A DNA stretch of 5,483 nucleotides from an uncultured Lachnospiraceae bacterium (GTDB lineage: Bacteria; Bacillota; Clostridia; Lachnospirales; Lachnospiraceae): NCBI GenBank assembly GCA_905236275.1, contig CAJOPI010000006.1, forward strand, positions 1 to 5,483. Reading direction: 5' to 3'. The translations under genes were made by a program, and so were the position numbers. The notes under the pieces were generated by a model. The model was not told where the DNA came from. It saw only the letters and a list, made by a program, of their open reading frames with translations, and ran no database searches. Below, one piece after another: positions 1 through 5,476 of this stretch (position 1 is its first letter; each line of letters opens with the position of its first letter).

Positions 1-1905
1 TCCGGTGTCGGTAGGTGTCATACCAAGAACACGTCCACGTCTCTTATTTAAGTCACCCATGATATCGCCGGTGAACTCATCCGGTACAGTAACCTTAAGC
101 GTCATAATAGGCTCTAAGAGAATCGGATTTGCTTTAAGGAATCCGTCTTTAAATGCCATTTTGGCAGCGGTCTTGAAGGACTGCTCGGAAGAGTCTACAG
201 GGTGGTAGGAGCCATCATAAAGAGTTGCCTTTACACCAACTACAGGGTATGCAGCAAGCGGTCCCTTTGATACGGAATCAGCAAGTCCTTTCTCAACTGC
301 CGGGAAGAAGTTCTTCGGAACTGCACCGCCGACAACCTTCTCCTCGAAGATATATCCCTTTGAAAAATCACCCGAAGGCTCGAAAGTCATCTTGACATCA
401 CCATACTGACCATGTCCGCCGGTCTGCTTCTTGTACTTTCCTTCCACATCAGACTTTCCGCGGATAGTCTCTCTGTAGGCAACCTTTGGCTTCGAAAGCT
501 CTATCTGTATCTTGTACTCACTTTCAAGCTTAGCCTTCGCAATCTCAATCTGCTGCTCACCGATACCTACAAGAAGTGTCTGGTGATTCTCGGCATCATT
601 GATATTCCTGAGTGTAAGGTCTTCTGAGGTCATCTTGGCAAGAGCCTGTGATATCTTGTCAACGTCCGACTTATTAACAGGCTTATAACGCATAGCCGTA
701 TAAGGTGTGGATATAAGGAGTTTCGGATAAGTTATCGCCATCTGCTTTGTTGAAAGAGTGTCGCCTGTCTTTGTGACATTAAGCTTTGCAAGCGCACCGA
801 TATCGCCGGCATGAAGCTCGTTGACCTCGATAGCCTTTGATCCTGAGAGACAGTACATCTTTCCTATCTTTATCTCGGCATCTCTTTTTTCGTTGTAAAT
901 CGTATCACCGGTCTTGAATACACCGGAATTAACCTTGAATATCGAATATTTTCCGATAAACGGATCAATGATCGTCTTCCATACAATCGCTGACTTAGGC
1001 TTCGAGAAGTCGTAATCAGCTTCAAAAAGCTCGTTAGTTGCCGTATTTATTCCGGAAACCTTACGTCCTTCCGGACTCGGCAGATATTTCACGCAGTCGT
1101 CGAGAAGTGTATAAATTCCCTGTACGAGAGTGCTTGAACCCATAGTCATGGGAACGATAGAGCCGTCACAGACACTTGCATGAAGTGCAGCTCTCATCTC
1201 TGCTTCCGTAAAATCTTCTCCGTTAAAATATCTGTCCATAAACTCTTCGGAAGTCTCAGCAATTGCTTCCATCAGCGAGCTTCTATATACTTCCAGATTA
1301 TCTTTCGAATAATCGGGAATTTCACACTCGACTGCCTCGCCCTTGTCATTCCAGCGATAAGCTTTTTCTGCAAGAACGTTGACATAGCCGACGAATTTTT
1401 CATTTTCACGAATCGGGAAATGGAAAGGAGCAATCTTCTTTCCATAAAGGTCTGTCAGTTCTTCAAGTACATTCTTGAAGCTTGCGTTGTCTATATCCAT
1501 GTTCGATACATAGACAAGACGCGGCAGGTTGTATTTCTCACATAAATTCCATGCTTTTTTTGCACCTGTCTCTACCCCTGCTTTTCCGTTGATAACGATA
1601 ATAGCGGAAGCTGCAGCATGCATAGCCTCTTCAACTTCTCCCACAAAGTCAAAGTAGCCCGGAGTATCAAAAATGTTTAACTTGGTATTTTCCCACTCAA
1701 TTGGAATAATGGATGTGCTGATCGAGAATTTTCTTTTCTGTTCTTCTTTGCCATAGTCACTGATGGTTGAACCATCCTCGACTTTACCAAGACGTGTTGT
1801 AAGACCGGATATTTTCGCCATGGCTTCAACGAGACTTGTCTTCCCGGAGCCGCCATGGCCCAGCAGTGCTACGTTACGAATCCTGTCAGTGGTATAAACG
1901 TTCAT
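1..1905 (-). CDS. EF-G-like translational GTPase paralogue, C-terminus off the window
   Basis: Partial: 635 codons are visible from ATG at 1905-1903, and about 55 residues of domain V are likely missing compared with the usual ~690. The order is that of EF-G: G domain (about 1-280), beta-barrel domain II (about 285-385), domain III (about 390-465), domain IV (about 470-590) and the start of domain V. Domain IV keeps GGHGQYGDV (496-504) and the tip motif YHPVDSSE (567-574), so ribosome binding is plausible. The G domain is non-canonical: P-loop GHGGSGKT (16-23) instead of AHIDAGKT, KFSIS (59-63) where EF-G has RGITIT, DTPGY (80-84) with Tyr in place of the catalytic His, SNMD (134-137) in place of NKMD, and GSS (256-258) for GSA. 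This matches the EF-G-like subfamily rather than fusA itself. Role: a cytoplasmic ribosome-associated factor, exact job unknown. The start is fixed by AGGAGG nine bases upstream. Confident of the family, not of the function. Confidence 0.93.
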   Translation of the reverse strand, partial: MNVYTTDRIRNVALLGHGGSGKTSLVEAMAKISGLTTRLGKVEDGSTISDYGKEEQKRKFSISTSIIPIEWENTKLNIFDTPGYFDFVGEVEEAMHAAASAIIVINGKAGVETGAKKAWNLCEKYNLPRLVYVSNMDIDNASFKNVLEELTDLYGKKIAPFHFPIRENEKFVGYVNVLAEKAYRWNDKGEAVECEIPDYSKDNLEVYRSSLMEAIAETSEEFMDRYFNGEDFTEAEMRAALHASVCDGSIVPMTMGSSTLVQGIYTLLDDCVKYLPSPEGRKVSGINTATNELFEADYDFSKPKSAIVWKTIIDPFIGKYSIFKVNSGVFKTGDTIYNEKRDAEIKIGKMYCLSGSKAIEVNELHAGDIGALAKLNVTKTGDTLSTKQMAITYPKLLISTPYTAMRYKPVNKSDVDKISQALAKMTSEDLTLRNINDAENHQTLLVGIGEQQIEIAKAKLESEYKIQIELSKPKVAYRETIRGKSDVEGKYKKQTGGHGQYGDVKMTFEPSGDFSKGYIFEEKVVGGAVPKNFFPAVEKGLADSVSKGPLAAYPVVGVKATLYDGSYHPVDSSEQSFKTAAKMAFKDGFLKANPILLEPIMTLKVTVPDEFTGDIMGDLNKRRGRVLGMTPTDTG

Positions 1906-1914
1906 ATAGTGATA

Positions 1915-1920
1915 CCTCCT
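1915..1920 (-). promoter_or_regulatory. Strong Shine-Dalgarno of the EF-G-like gene
   Basis: The minus strand reads AGGAGG, nine bases before the ATG at 1905-1903. A full consensus site at good spacing fixes the start and suggests efficient translation. Confidence 0.85.
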
Positions 1921-1974
1921 CGTTAGTGGAATTGCCCTATTTTTCCTCCAGAGGGCTTTTCGTATGTTATGTAT

Positions 1975-2003
1975 ATTTTACAATATAATATCTCACTTTG
2001 CAA
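1975..2003 (-). promoter_or_regulatory. Candidate sigma-A promoter for the EF-G-like gene
   Basis: On the minus strand, TTGCAA (2003-1998, 4 of 6 matches to TTGACA) is followed after exactly 17 bases by TAAAAT (1980-1975, 5 of 6 matches to TATAAT). Transcription would begin near 1968, leaving a leader of about 60 bases. The leader holds a weak 5-bp GCCCT/AGGGC pairing (1934-1938 with 1952-1956) ahead of the Shine-Dalgarno. The -35 box overlaps one arm of the inverted repeat at 2001-2033. Consensus-based only. Confidence 0.45.
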
Positions 2004-2033
2004 TAGACTTGTGCATAATACACAAGTCTATTG
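2001..2033. terminator. Perfect 13-bp inverted repeat: hairpin terminator or operator
   Basis: CAATAGACTTGTG (2001-2013) and its exact complement CACAAGTCTATTG (2021-2033) flank a 7-base loop. The hairpin begins 15 bases past the VOC gene's stop, so it could end that transcript. However, the T-rich tract (TTTTATT, 2034-2040) is on the plus-strand side; on the minus strand the stem is followed by CAAAGTGAG, with no U-run. As an intrinsic terminator it therefore fits plus-strand (antisense) transcription best. It also overlaps the -35 box of the EF-G-like promoter, so a protein-binding palindrome is an alternative. Confidence 0.5.
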
Positions 2034-2048
2034 TTTTATTAATCAATA

Positions 2049-2420
2049 TCACTTAAGATGCTGCACAAGGTTTATGCCAAAGCCTGACGGCGAGAACATC
2101 ATCGCTGATTTAGAGCTTTTTGTATCGACAGTTTTATCTCCGTAAAAATTCTTAAAGCCCTTCTCTTCCAGCAGCTTATATGCTTCGTCAAAATTGTCCA
2201 CATTCATGCGGATTACCGTCATATCATTAGGAATGTCGATATCAGGCATGGAAAGATCAAGGCTGAAGCCATTGGCATCCTTCATACGGATTCCCTCAAC
2301 CTTCAGTTCTCCCATTCCTTCCGGATTGTGACGTTTTTCAAAGCCAAGTTCCTCGAAAAGCTTAACGATATCATCCGCGTTCTTTGTAATAATCTGCGGG
2401 TTAAAAGTTGTAATCTTCAT
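2049..2420 (-). CDS. VOC superfamily (glyoxalase/bleomycin-resistance fold) protein
   Basis: 123 residues, a usual length for a single-chain VOC protein. Two beta-alpha-beta-beta-beta-like halves are visible: residues 1-58 (strand ITTFNPQI, helix around 14-26 ending ELGF, then strands) and 66-121 (strand MTVIRMNV, helix 76-88 ending EEKGF, then strands). The closing stretch SPSGFGINLVQ (110-120) is typical of VOC proteins often annotated as glyoxalases. The usual His/Glu metal ligands are not evident: the first strand offers Gln9 and the last strand has no Glu. Metal-dependent glyoxalase activity is therefore not supported; ligand binding, resistance or an unknown lyase/isomerase role are all possible. 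No signal peptide or membrane segment, so cytoplasmic. The start is ATG at 2420-2418, nine bases after AAGGAG. An upstream in-frame TTG at 2438-2436 overlaps this Shine-Dalgarno and is unlikely. It stands alone with its own promoter region. Confidence 0.85.
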   Translation of the reverse strand: MKITTFNPQIITKNADDIVKLFEELGFEKRHNPEGMGELKVEGIRMKDANGFSLDLSMPDIDIPNDMTVIRMNVDNFDEAYKLLEEKGFKNFYGDKTVDTKSSKSAMMFSPSGFGINLVQHLK

Positions 2421-2429
2421 AAGAACAAT

Positions 2430-2435
2430 CTCCTT
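2430..2435 (-). promoter_or_regulatory. Shine-Dalgarno that decides the VOC start
   Basis: AAGGAG on the minus strand lies nine bases before the ATG at 2420-2418. Its presence argues against the in-frame TTG at 2438-2436, which would place the ribosome site inside the coding sequence. Confidence 0.8.
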
Positions 2436-2469
2436 CAAAATATTAACTTAGGAACTCTACATCAATCTC

Positions 2470-2516
2470 ATTATAACGCTACTATAGTCAACGTTATGTT
2501 CAAAATAACGTTCAGT
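2470..2516 (-). promoter_or_regulatory. VOC-gene promoter with operator-like inverted repeat
   Basis: A perfect -10 box TATAAT lies on the minus strand at 2475-2470. No good -35 is found at 16-18 bases (candidates ATAACG, CATAAC, ACATAA). That region is filled by an inverted repeat: AACGTTAT (2490-2497), 7-base spacer, ATAACGTT (2505-2512). It extends imperfectly to 12-bp arms (2486-2497 and 2505-2516, 10 of 12 paired). A further half-site ATAACG (2473-2478) overlaps the -10 box, 32 bases from its copy at 2505, about three helical turns. The layout suggests a dimeric regulator acting on the VOC gene. No regulator gene is in the window, so its family is unknown. Confidence 0.5.
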
Positions 2517-2561
2517 ATGCATTTTTTGTCTAATAGTTTTTGTATACATTGTATGAATTTC

Positions 2562-2590
2562 TGTACACTTTTTATATATTATGTTATTAT
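2562..2590 (+). promoter_or_regulatory. Candidate promoter for the unknown membrane protein gene
   Basis: TGTACA (2562-2567, 4 of 6 matches to TTGACA) is followed after 17 bases by TATTAT (2585-2590, 5 of 6 matches to TATAAT). This would give a leader of about 60 bases. The region is very AT-rich, so other pairs are possible, for example TTGTAT (2549-2554) with TATATA (2573-2578) at 18 bases. The stretch 2421-2659 holds no convincing gene; it is a divergent regulatory region between the VOC gene and the membrane protein gene. Confidence 0.35.
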
Positions 2591-2659
2591 CTTATAAAAA
2601 TCTGATTCAGTTATCGGATACGATTTGTATTGTAAGATACAGGTTCTAAGGGGGTTTTT

Positions 2660-3163
2660 ATGATTTTATTTAACATGGAGGATATCTGGGAGCTGGGCGG
2701 TTCCTTTAAGGCAACCAAAGTATTAAAGAGAAAACGCGGACTTATCTATGCGGAAGGTCTGCTCAGAATGGGTTCCGGCTTTGACAAAGAAATCAAGGCA
2801 AAGGCTGTATTTGACGGTAAGGGAAACGGCGGAATCCTGAATATAGAAAAGCACGAGGACTACAAAGAAGCCTGTGAATACTTTGATTCCCACGCAATGG
2901 GAAATATGACTATTATGCAGAATATGCAGGAAAGGCTATATTCAAGGACACGCAATCTTGTATTGGGAAGCTACAGAACCTTATTCACAATTTTTCTGAT
3001 AATTGCACTTGTATGCCAGATAGTTTTCCTGAGTGCAGGAAATGTGCCTGTTTTCATGATCACCATGCTGAAAATTTTCGGGGGAACTGTTCTCGTAAGC
3101 TCTTCTCTTTTCCTTATAAGAGAAGGCATGAAGCTTTTCTGTATGGACAGATATTATCTATAA
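2660..3163 (+). CDS. Unrecognised protein with two C-terminal membrane segments
   Basis: 167 residues; I do not recognise the family. Residues 1-105 are hydrophilic and rich in Lys, Glu and Asp, with no signal peptide: a basic patch KVLKRKRG (20-27), a Gly-rich turn FDGKGNGG (51-58) and a helical stretch around 65-100. Two hydrophobic segments follow, about 107-125 and 131-153, joined by a very short loop, and a short tail ends in DRYYL. This suggests an inner-membrane hairpin with the soluble N-terminal part in the cytoplasm. The start is ATG at 2660, after AAGGGGG (2648-2654) five bases upstream; the in-frame Met6 has no ribosome site. It has its own promoter region and a strong terminator-like hairpin behind it, so it is probably monocistronic and not part of the aromatic operon. 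Length, ribosome site and flanking signals support a real gene; the function is open. Confidence 0.8.
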   Translation: MILFNMEDIWELGGSFKATKVLKRKRGLIYAEGLLRMGSGFDKEIKAKAVFDGKGNGGILNIEKHEDYKEACEYFDSHAMGNMTIMQNMQERLYSRTRNLVLGSYRTLFTIFLIIALVCQIVFLSAGNVPVFMITMLKIFGGTVLVSSSLFLIREGMKLFCMDRYYL

Positions 3164-3170
3164 GGATTTT

Positions 3171-3239
3171 AAGTCGGGATTTGTTTTTGGAAAATACGTA
3201 AATTTTTACGGACAGTTTTTCCCAAGCAATCCCGATTTT
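3171..3239 (+). terminator. Long nested hairpin terminator after the membrane protein gene
   Basis: The outer stem pairs 3171-3181 (AAGTCGGGATT) with 3228-3238 (AATCCCGATTT), 11 pairs including one G-U. A middle stem pairs TTGG/AAAA (3187-3194) with TTTT-C-CCAA (3217-3225) around one bulged C. An inner hairpin pairs CGTAA (3197-3201) with TTACG (3206-3210). T-rich sequence (ATTTTCATTTTATT, 3235-3248) follows. The structure starts 7 bases after the stop, as expected for an intrinsic terminator, and separates this gene from the DAHP synthase operon. It is longer than a usual terminator, so a role as operon leader structure cannot be excluded. Confidence 0.65.
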
Positions 3240-3272
3240 CATTTTATTGTAAAAAAAAATTATTCCACTCAC

Positions 3273-3326
3273 TATAATGCGTTGACGCGTTAAAGTGTTG
3301 CAATTTCCTTAAAATTAGTGTATTGT
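3273..3326 (+). promoter_or_regulatory. Candidate promoter region of the DAHP synthase-tyrA operon
   Basis: Two options are seen. TTGCAA (3298-3303) and TATTGT (3321-3326) are 17 bases apart but match consensus at only 4 of 6 positions each. A perfect TATAAT (3273-3278) sits upstream but has only a weak -35 (TTGTAA at 3247-3252, 20 bases away, across an A-tract). Between them lies a near-palindrome TTGACGCGTTAA (3282-3293, 10 of 12 symmetric), which could be an operator. No T-box hallmark or antiterminator-type fold was recognised between 3240 and 3362. Confidence 0.35.
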
Positions 3327-3362
3327 AGGCTTTGATAAACTTTATTTGAAAGGGAAAATATT

Positions 3363-4376
3363 ATGGTAATCGTTATGAAGCCCGGCGCATCGGACGCCAG
3401 CATTAAGCATGTTATTGATTATGTTACGGAAAATGGTTTCCAGACACATCTTTCCAAAGGTACAGAGACTACCATCATCGGTCTCATCGGTGATAAATCC
3501 AAGTTAAATTATGACAATCTGAAAATATTTGAAGGAGTTGATAAACTCGTTCAGGTAACCGAAAGCTATAAGCTCGCAAACAAGAAGTTTCATCCCAAGC
3601 CTTCGAAAATTAAAGTCGGAAATACTTATATAGGTCCTGACAATCTTACAATCATGGCAGGTCCCTGCGCCGTAGAGAATGAGGATCAGATGATGATAGT
3701 TGCCGAAGCTGTAAAGAAGGCGGGTGCGACAATCATCAGGGGCGGTGCCTATAAGCCCCGTACTTCTCCCTATTCCTTCCAGGGACTCGGTGAAGAAGGT
3801 CTTAAATACATGAAGGAAGCTTCTGAAGCCACCGGTCTTGCAACCATCAGTGAGGTTATCTCTCTTGAATCGGTTAATGCTGCCGCCAAATATGTCGATA
3901 TGCTCCAGATTGGTGCAAGAAATATGCAGAACTTTTATCTTTTGAAAGAGGTGGGACGCACAGGACTTCCTGTTCTGTTAAAACGTGGATTGTCCTCTAC
4001 AATTGACGAATGGCTGAATGCTGCCGAATATATTATTTCGGAAGGCAATCCCAACGTAGTTCTCTGCGAACGCGGTATCAGAACCTTTGAAACAGCTACG
4101 AGAAATACCCTTGATATTTCAGCCGTTCCCGTACTTAAAGAGCGTACACACCTTCCGGTAGTCGTTGACCCTTCACATGCAACAGGTGTCAGAAGCTATG
4201 TAACCCCTCTTGCAAAATCAGCAATTGCCGCAGGTGCCGACGGACTTATGATCGAGGTTCACAACGATCCTGCAAAGGCACTGTCGGATGGCGCACAGTC
4301 ACTTACTTTTGAGCAGTTTGAAAATCTTACTAAGGAGATTCGTCCTTATGCCGAACTCTCCAAAAGGACATTTTAA
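3363..4376 (+). CDS. aroF: 3-deoxy-7-phosphoheptulonate (DAHP) synthase, type I-beta, with regulatory domain
   Basis: Condenses phosphoenolpyruvate and erythrose 4-phosphate to DAHP, the first step of the shikimate pathway, in the cytoplasm. At 337 residues it nearly matches the Thermotoga maritima enzyme (338). Residues 1-70 form a ferredoxin-like/ACT-like regulatory domain (start MVIVMKPG) and about 90-330 the TIM barrel. Metal ligands fall at the same numbers as in the Thermotoga enzyme: Cys102 (AGPCAVE), His272 (VDPSHATG), Glu298 (MIEVH) and Asp309 (ALSDG). Substrate motifs are [11 protein letters not shown] (131-141), QIGARNMQN (182-190), LLKRG (205-209) and CERGIRTFE (235-243). His29 and Ser31, linked to tyrosine sensing in Thermotoga, are kept, so feedback inhibition by tyrosine is likely. 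The start has AAAGGGA (3349-3355) upstream. It is first in an operon and overlaps tyrA by one base. The symbol follows common usage in Clostridia; aroG or aroA are also used for this family. Confidence 0.96.
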   Translation: MVIVMKPGASDASIKHVIDYVTENGFQTHLSKGTETTIIGLIGDKSKLNYDNLKIFEGVDKLVQVTESYKLANKKFHPKPSKIKVGNTYIGPDNLTIMAGPCAVENEDQMMIVAEAVKKAGATIIRGGAYKPRTSPYSFQGLGEEGLKYMKEASEATGLATISEVISLESVNAAAKYVDMLQIGARNMQNFYLLKEVGRTGLPVLLKRGLSSTIDEWLNAAEYIISEGNPNVVLCERGIRTFETATRNTLDISAVPVLKERTHLPVVVDPSHATGVRSYVTPLAKSAIAAGADGLMIEVHNDPAKALSDGAQSLTFEQFENLTKEIRPYAELSKRTF

Positions 4377-4378
4377 TG
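4364..4378 (+). promoter_or_regulatory. tyrA ribosome site and TAATG stop-start overlap
   Basis: AAGGA (4364-4368) lies inside the end of the DAHP synthase gene, seven bases before ATG (4376-4378). The upstream stop TAA (4374-4376) shares its last A with this ATG. The arrangement favours coupled translation of the two enzymes. Confidence 0.8.
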
Positions 4379-5473
4379 GATAAGTTAAAAGTTGCCTTTA
4401 TCGGGCTTGGACTCATTGGCGGTTCCATAGCCATGACAATAAGAAAAAAATTTCCTGATGCTGAAATAATCGCGCTGAACCGTTCTGCCGCCACACTCGA
4501 TTCAGCTCTTAAAGACGGTGTCATAAATGCCGGAACACACGAAATTGACGATAATTTTAAGGAATGCGATTATATCTTCCTTTCCGCTCCGGTTGACACA
4601 AATATTTCTTTTTTGGAAAAATTAAAGCCTTATTTAACGGAGCATACTATCCTTACAGATGCCGGTTCAGTCAAGGGTAAAATCCATCATGCCGTTAAAG
4701 AATGCCTGCCCGAAGCGAAATTTATCGGTGGGCACCCCATGGCAGGCTCGGAGAAATCCGGCTATGCAAATGCCAATGACCATTTAATCGAAAATGCTTA
4801 CTATATTTTGACACCTTCTTCCTCAGTTAAGGAGCCCGATATTTACAAATACATGGATTTTGTCGAAAAGCTTGACGCGATTCCACTTGTGCTTTCAGCA
4901 GAAGAACATGACTATGTTACTGCGGCGGTCAGCCATATGCCCCATATAGTCGCTTATTCATTGGTTCAGACCGTTATGGAAACGGACTCTCCCGAAGAAT
5001 ATATGAAGATGATCGCAGCCGGCGGCTTCAAGGATATAACGAGGATTGCATCCTCCGACGCAACCATGTGGGAGCAGATATGCCTCGAAAACCCTGATAA
5101 TATAAGGATTTTAATTGCAGAATTTATGCAGAGAATGGAGCAGTTTGACGATTTCATAAGAAATGCCGATGGCGACAAACTCCATAAAAGTTTTGATGAA
5201 ATAAAAAATTACAGAAATTCCATTCATGATGGGCGAAAAGGTGCGCTTCAGAAAATCTATGATCTTCACTGTGACATAAAAGACGAAGCCGGTGCTATCG
5301 CTACTATTGCTACTATACTGTCAACTCAGGGGATTTCAATAAAAAACATCGGAATTGTACACAACCGCGCTTATGAGCAGGGAGCACTTCATATCGAATT
5401 TTATGATGAACATGCAAAAGCACAGGCTTCCGCAACGCTTACAAGGCATGGTTATACAGTTTTCCCGAATTAA
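4376..5473 (+). CDS. tyrA: Prephenate dehydrogenase with C-terminal ACT domain
   Basis: Oxidatively decarboxylates prephenate to 4-hydroxyphenylpyruvate, the late committed step to tyrosine, in the cytoplasm; arogenate as substrate cannot be ruled out. The 365 residues begin with a Rossmann fold carrying GLGLIGGS (10-17), followed by TDAGSVK (94-100) and GGHPMAGSEKSG (118-129). The all-helical dimer domain (about 170-285) has SHMPH (186-190) and ITRIASSDATMW (221-232). Spacing to the Aquifex TyrA suggests Ser98, His120, His190, Arg223 and Trp232 as catalytic or substrate residues. The end of the second Rossmann strand reads LNRS (34-37) instead of the Asp common in NAD-dependent forms, hinting at NADP use. 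Residues about 297-363 form an ACT domain (DEAGAIATIATIL, then SIKNIGI), as in Bacillus-type TyrA, probably for tyrosine control. Full length; the start is fixed by AAGGA and the overlap with the DAHP synthase gene. Confidence 0.95.
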   Translation: MDKLKVAFIGLGLIGGSIAMTIRKKFPDAEIIALNRSAATLDSALKDGVINAGTHEIDDNFKECDYIFLSAPVDTNISFLEKLKPYLTEHTILTDAGSVKGKIHHAVKECLPEAKFIGGHPMAGSEKSGYANANDHLIENAYYILTPSSSVKEPDIYKYMDFVEKLDAIPLVLSAEEHDYVTAAVSHMPHIVAYSLVQTVMETDSPEEYMKMIAAGGFKDITRIASSDATMWEQICLENPDNIRILIAEFMQRMEQFDDFIRNADGDKLHKSFDEIKNYRNSIHDGRKGALQKIYDLHCDIKDEAGAIATIATILSTQGISIKNIGIVHNRAYEQGALHIEFYDEHAKAQASATLTRHGYTVFPN

Positions 5474-5476
5474 GGA
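5472..5476 (+). promoter_or_regulatory. Probable Shine-Dalgarno of a next operon gene beyond the window
   Basis: AAGGA overlaps the tyrA stop (TAA, 5471-5473) and is followed by TTAAGAA up to the last base. A start codon at or just after 5484 would sit at the right spacing, mirroring the tight DAHP synthase-tyrA junction. No terminator is seen in the few bases after the stop. Confidence 0.45.

Noticed and set aside
5..1545. Plus-strand open frames at 5-208, 412-627 and 1180-1545
   Set aside because: They lie antisense to the EF-G-like gene, which reads through with conserved domains on the minus strand. The plus-strand translations show no family motif and no convincing ribosome site.
1934..1960. 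GCCCT/AGGGC pairing followed by TTTT upstream of the EF-G-like gene
   Set aside because: Only five pairs with a 13-base loop, and the T-run is on the strand opposite to the gene. Too weak to call a terminator or attenuator.
2421..2438. Upstream TTG start for the VOC protein (2438-2436)
   Set aside because: It would put AAGGAG inside the coding region. The ATG at 2420-2418 has that Shine-Dalgarno at nine bases and begins at the first beta strand.
2328..2597. Plus-strand open frame of 89 codons
   Set aside because: It overlaps the start of the VOC gene on the other strand, then runs through AT-rich promoter DNA. The translation is low-complexity and has no ribosome site.
3013..3201. Second plus-strand frame of 62 codons at the end of the membrane protein gene
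   Set aside because: Out-of-frame shadow of the 2660-3163 gene that runs into its terminator; no ribosome site.
3164..3362. T-box or other riboswitch in the leader of the aromatic operon
   Set aside because: No T-box AGGGTGG-like element, specifier stem or competing terminator/antiterminator pair was found. The only strong fold directly follows the upstream gene's stop and reads as its terminator.
4332..4383. AAGGAG followed at 10 bases by ATG (4348), giving an 11-residue frame across the DAHP synthase-tyrA junction
   Set aside because: The site lies within conserved DAHP synthase coding sequence and the peptide is too short to judge. A chance match is the simplest reading.
4330..5178. Minus-strand open frames at 4330-4524 and 4966-5178
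   Set aside because: Antisense shadows of tyrA and the end of the DAHP synthase gene, with no motifs or ribosome sites.
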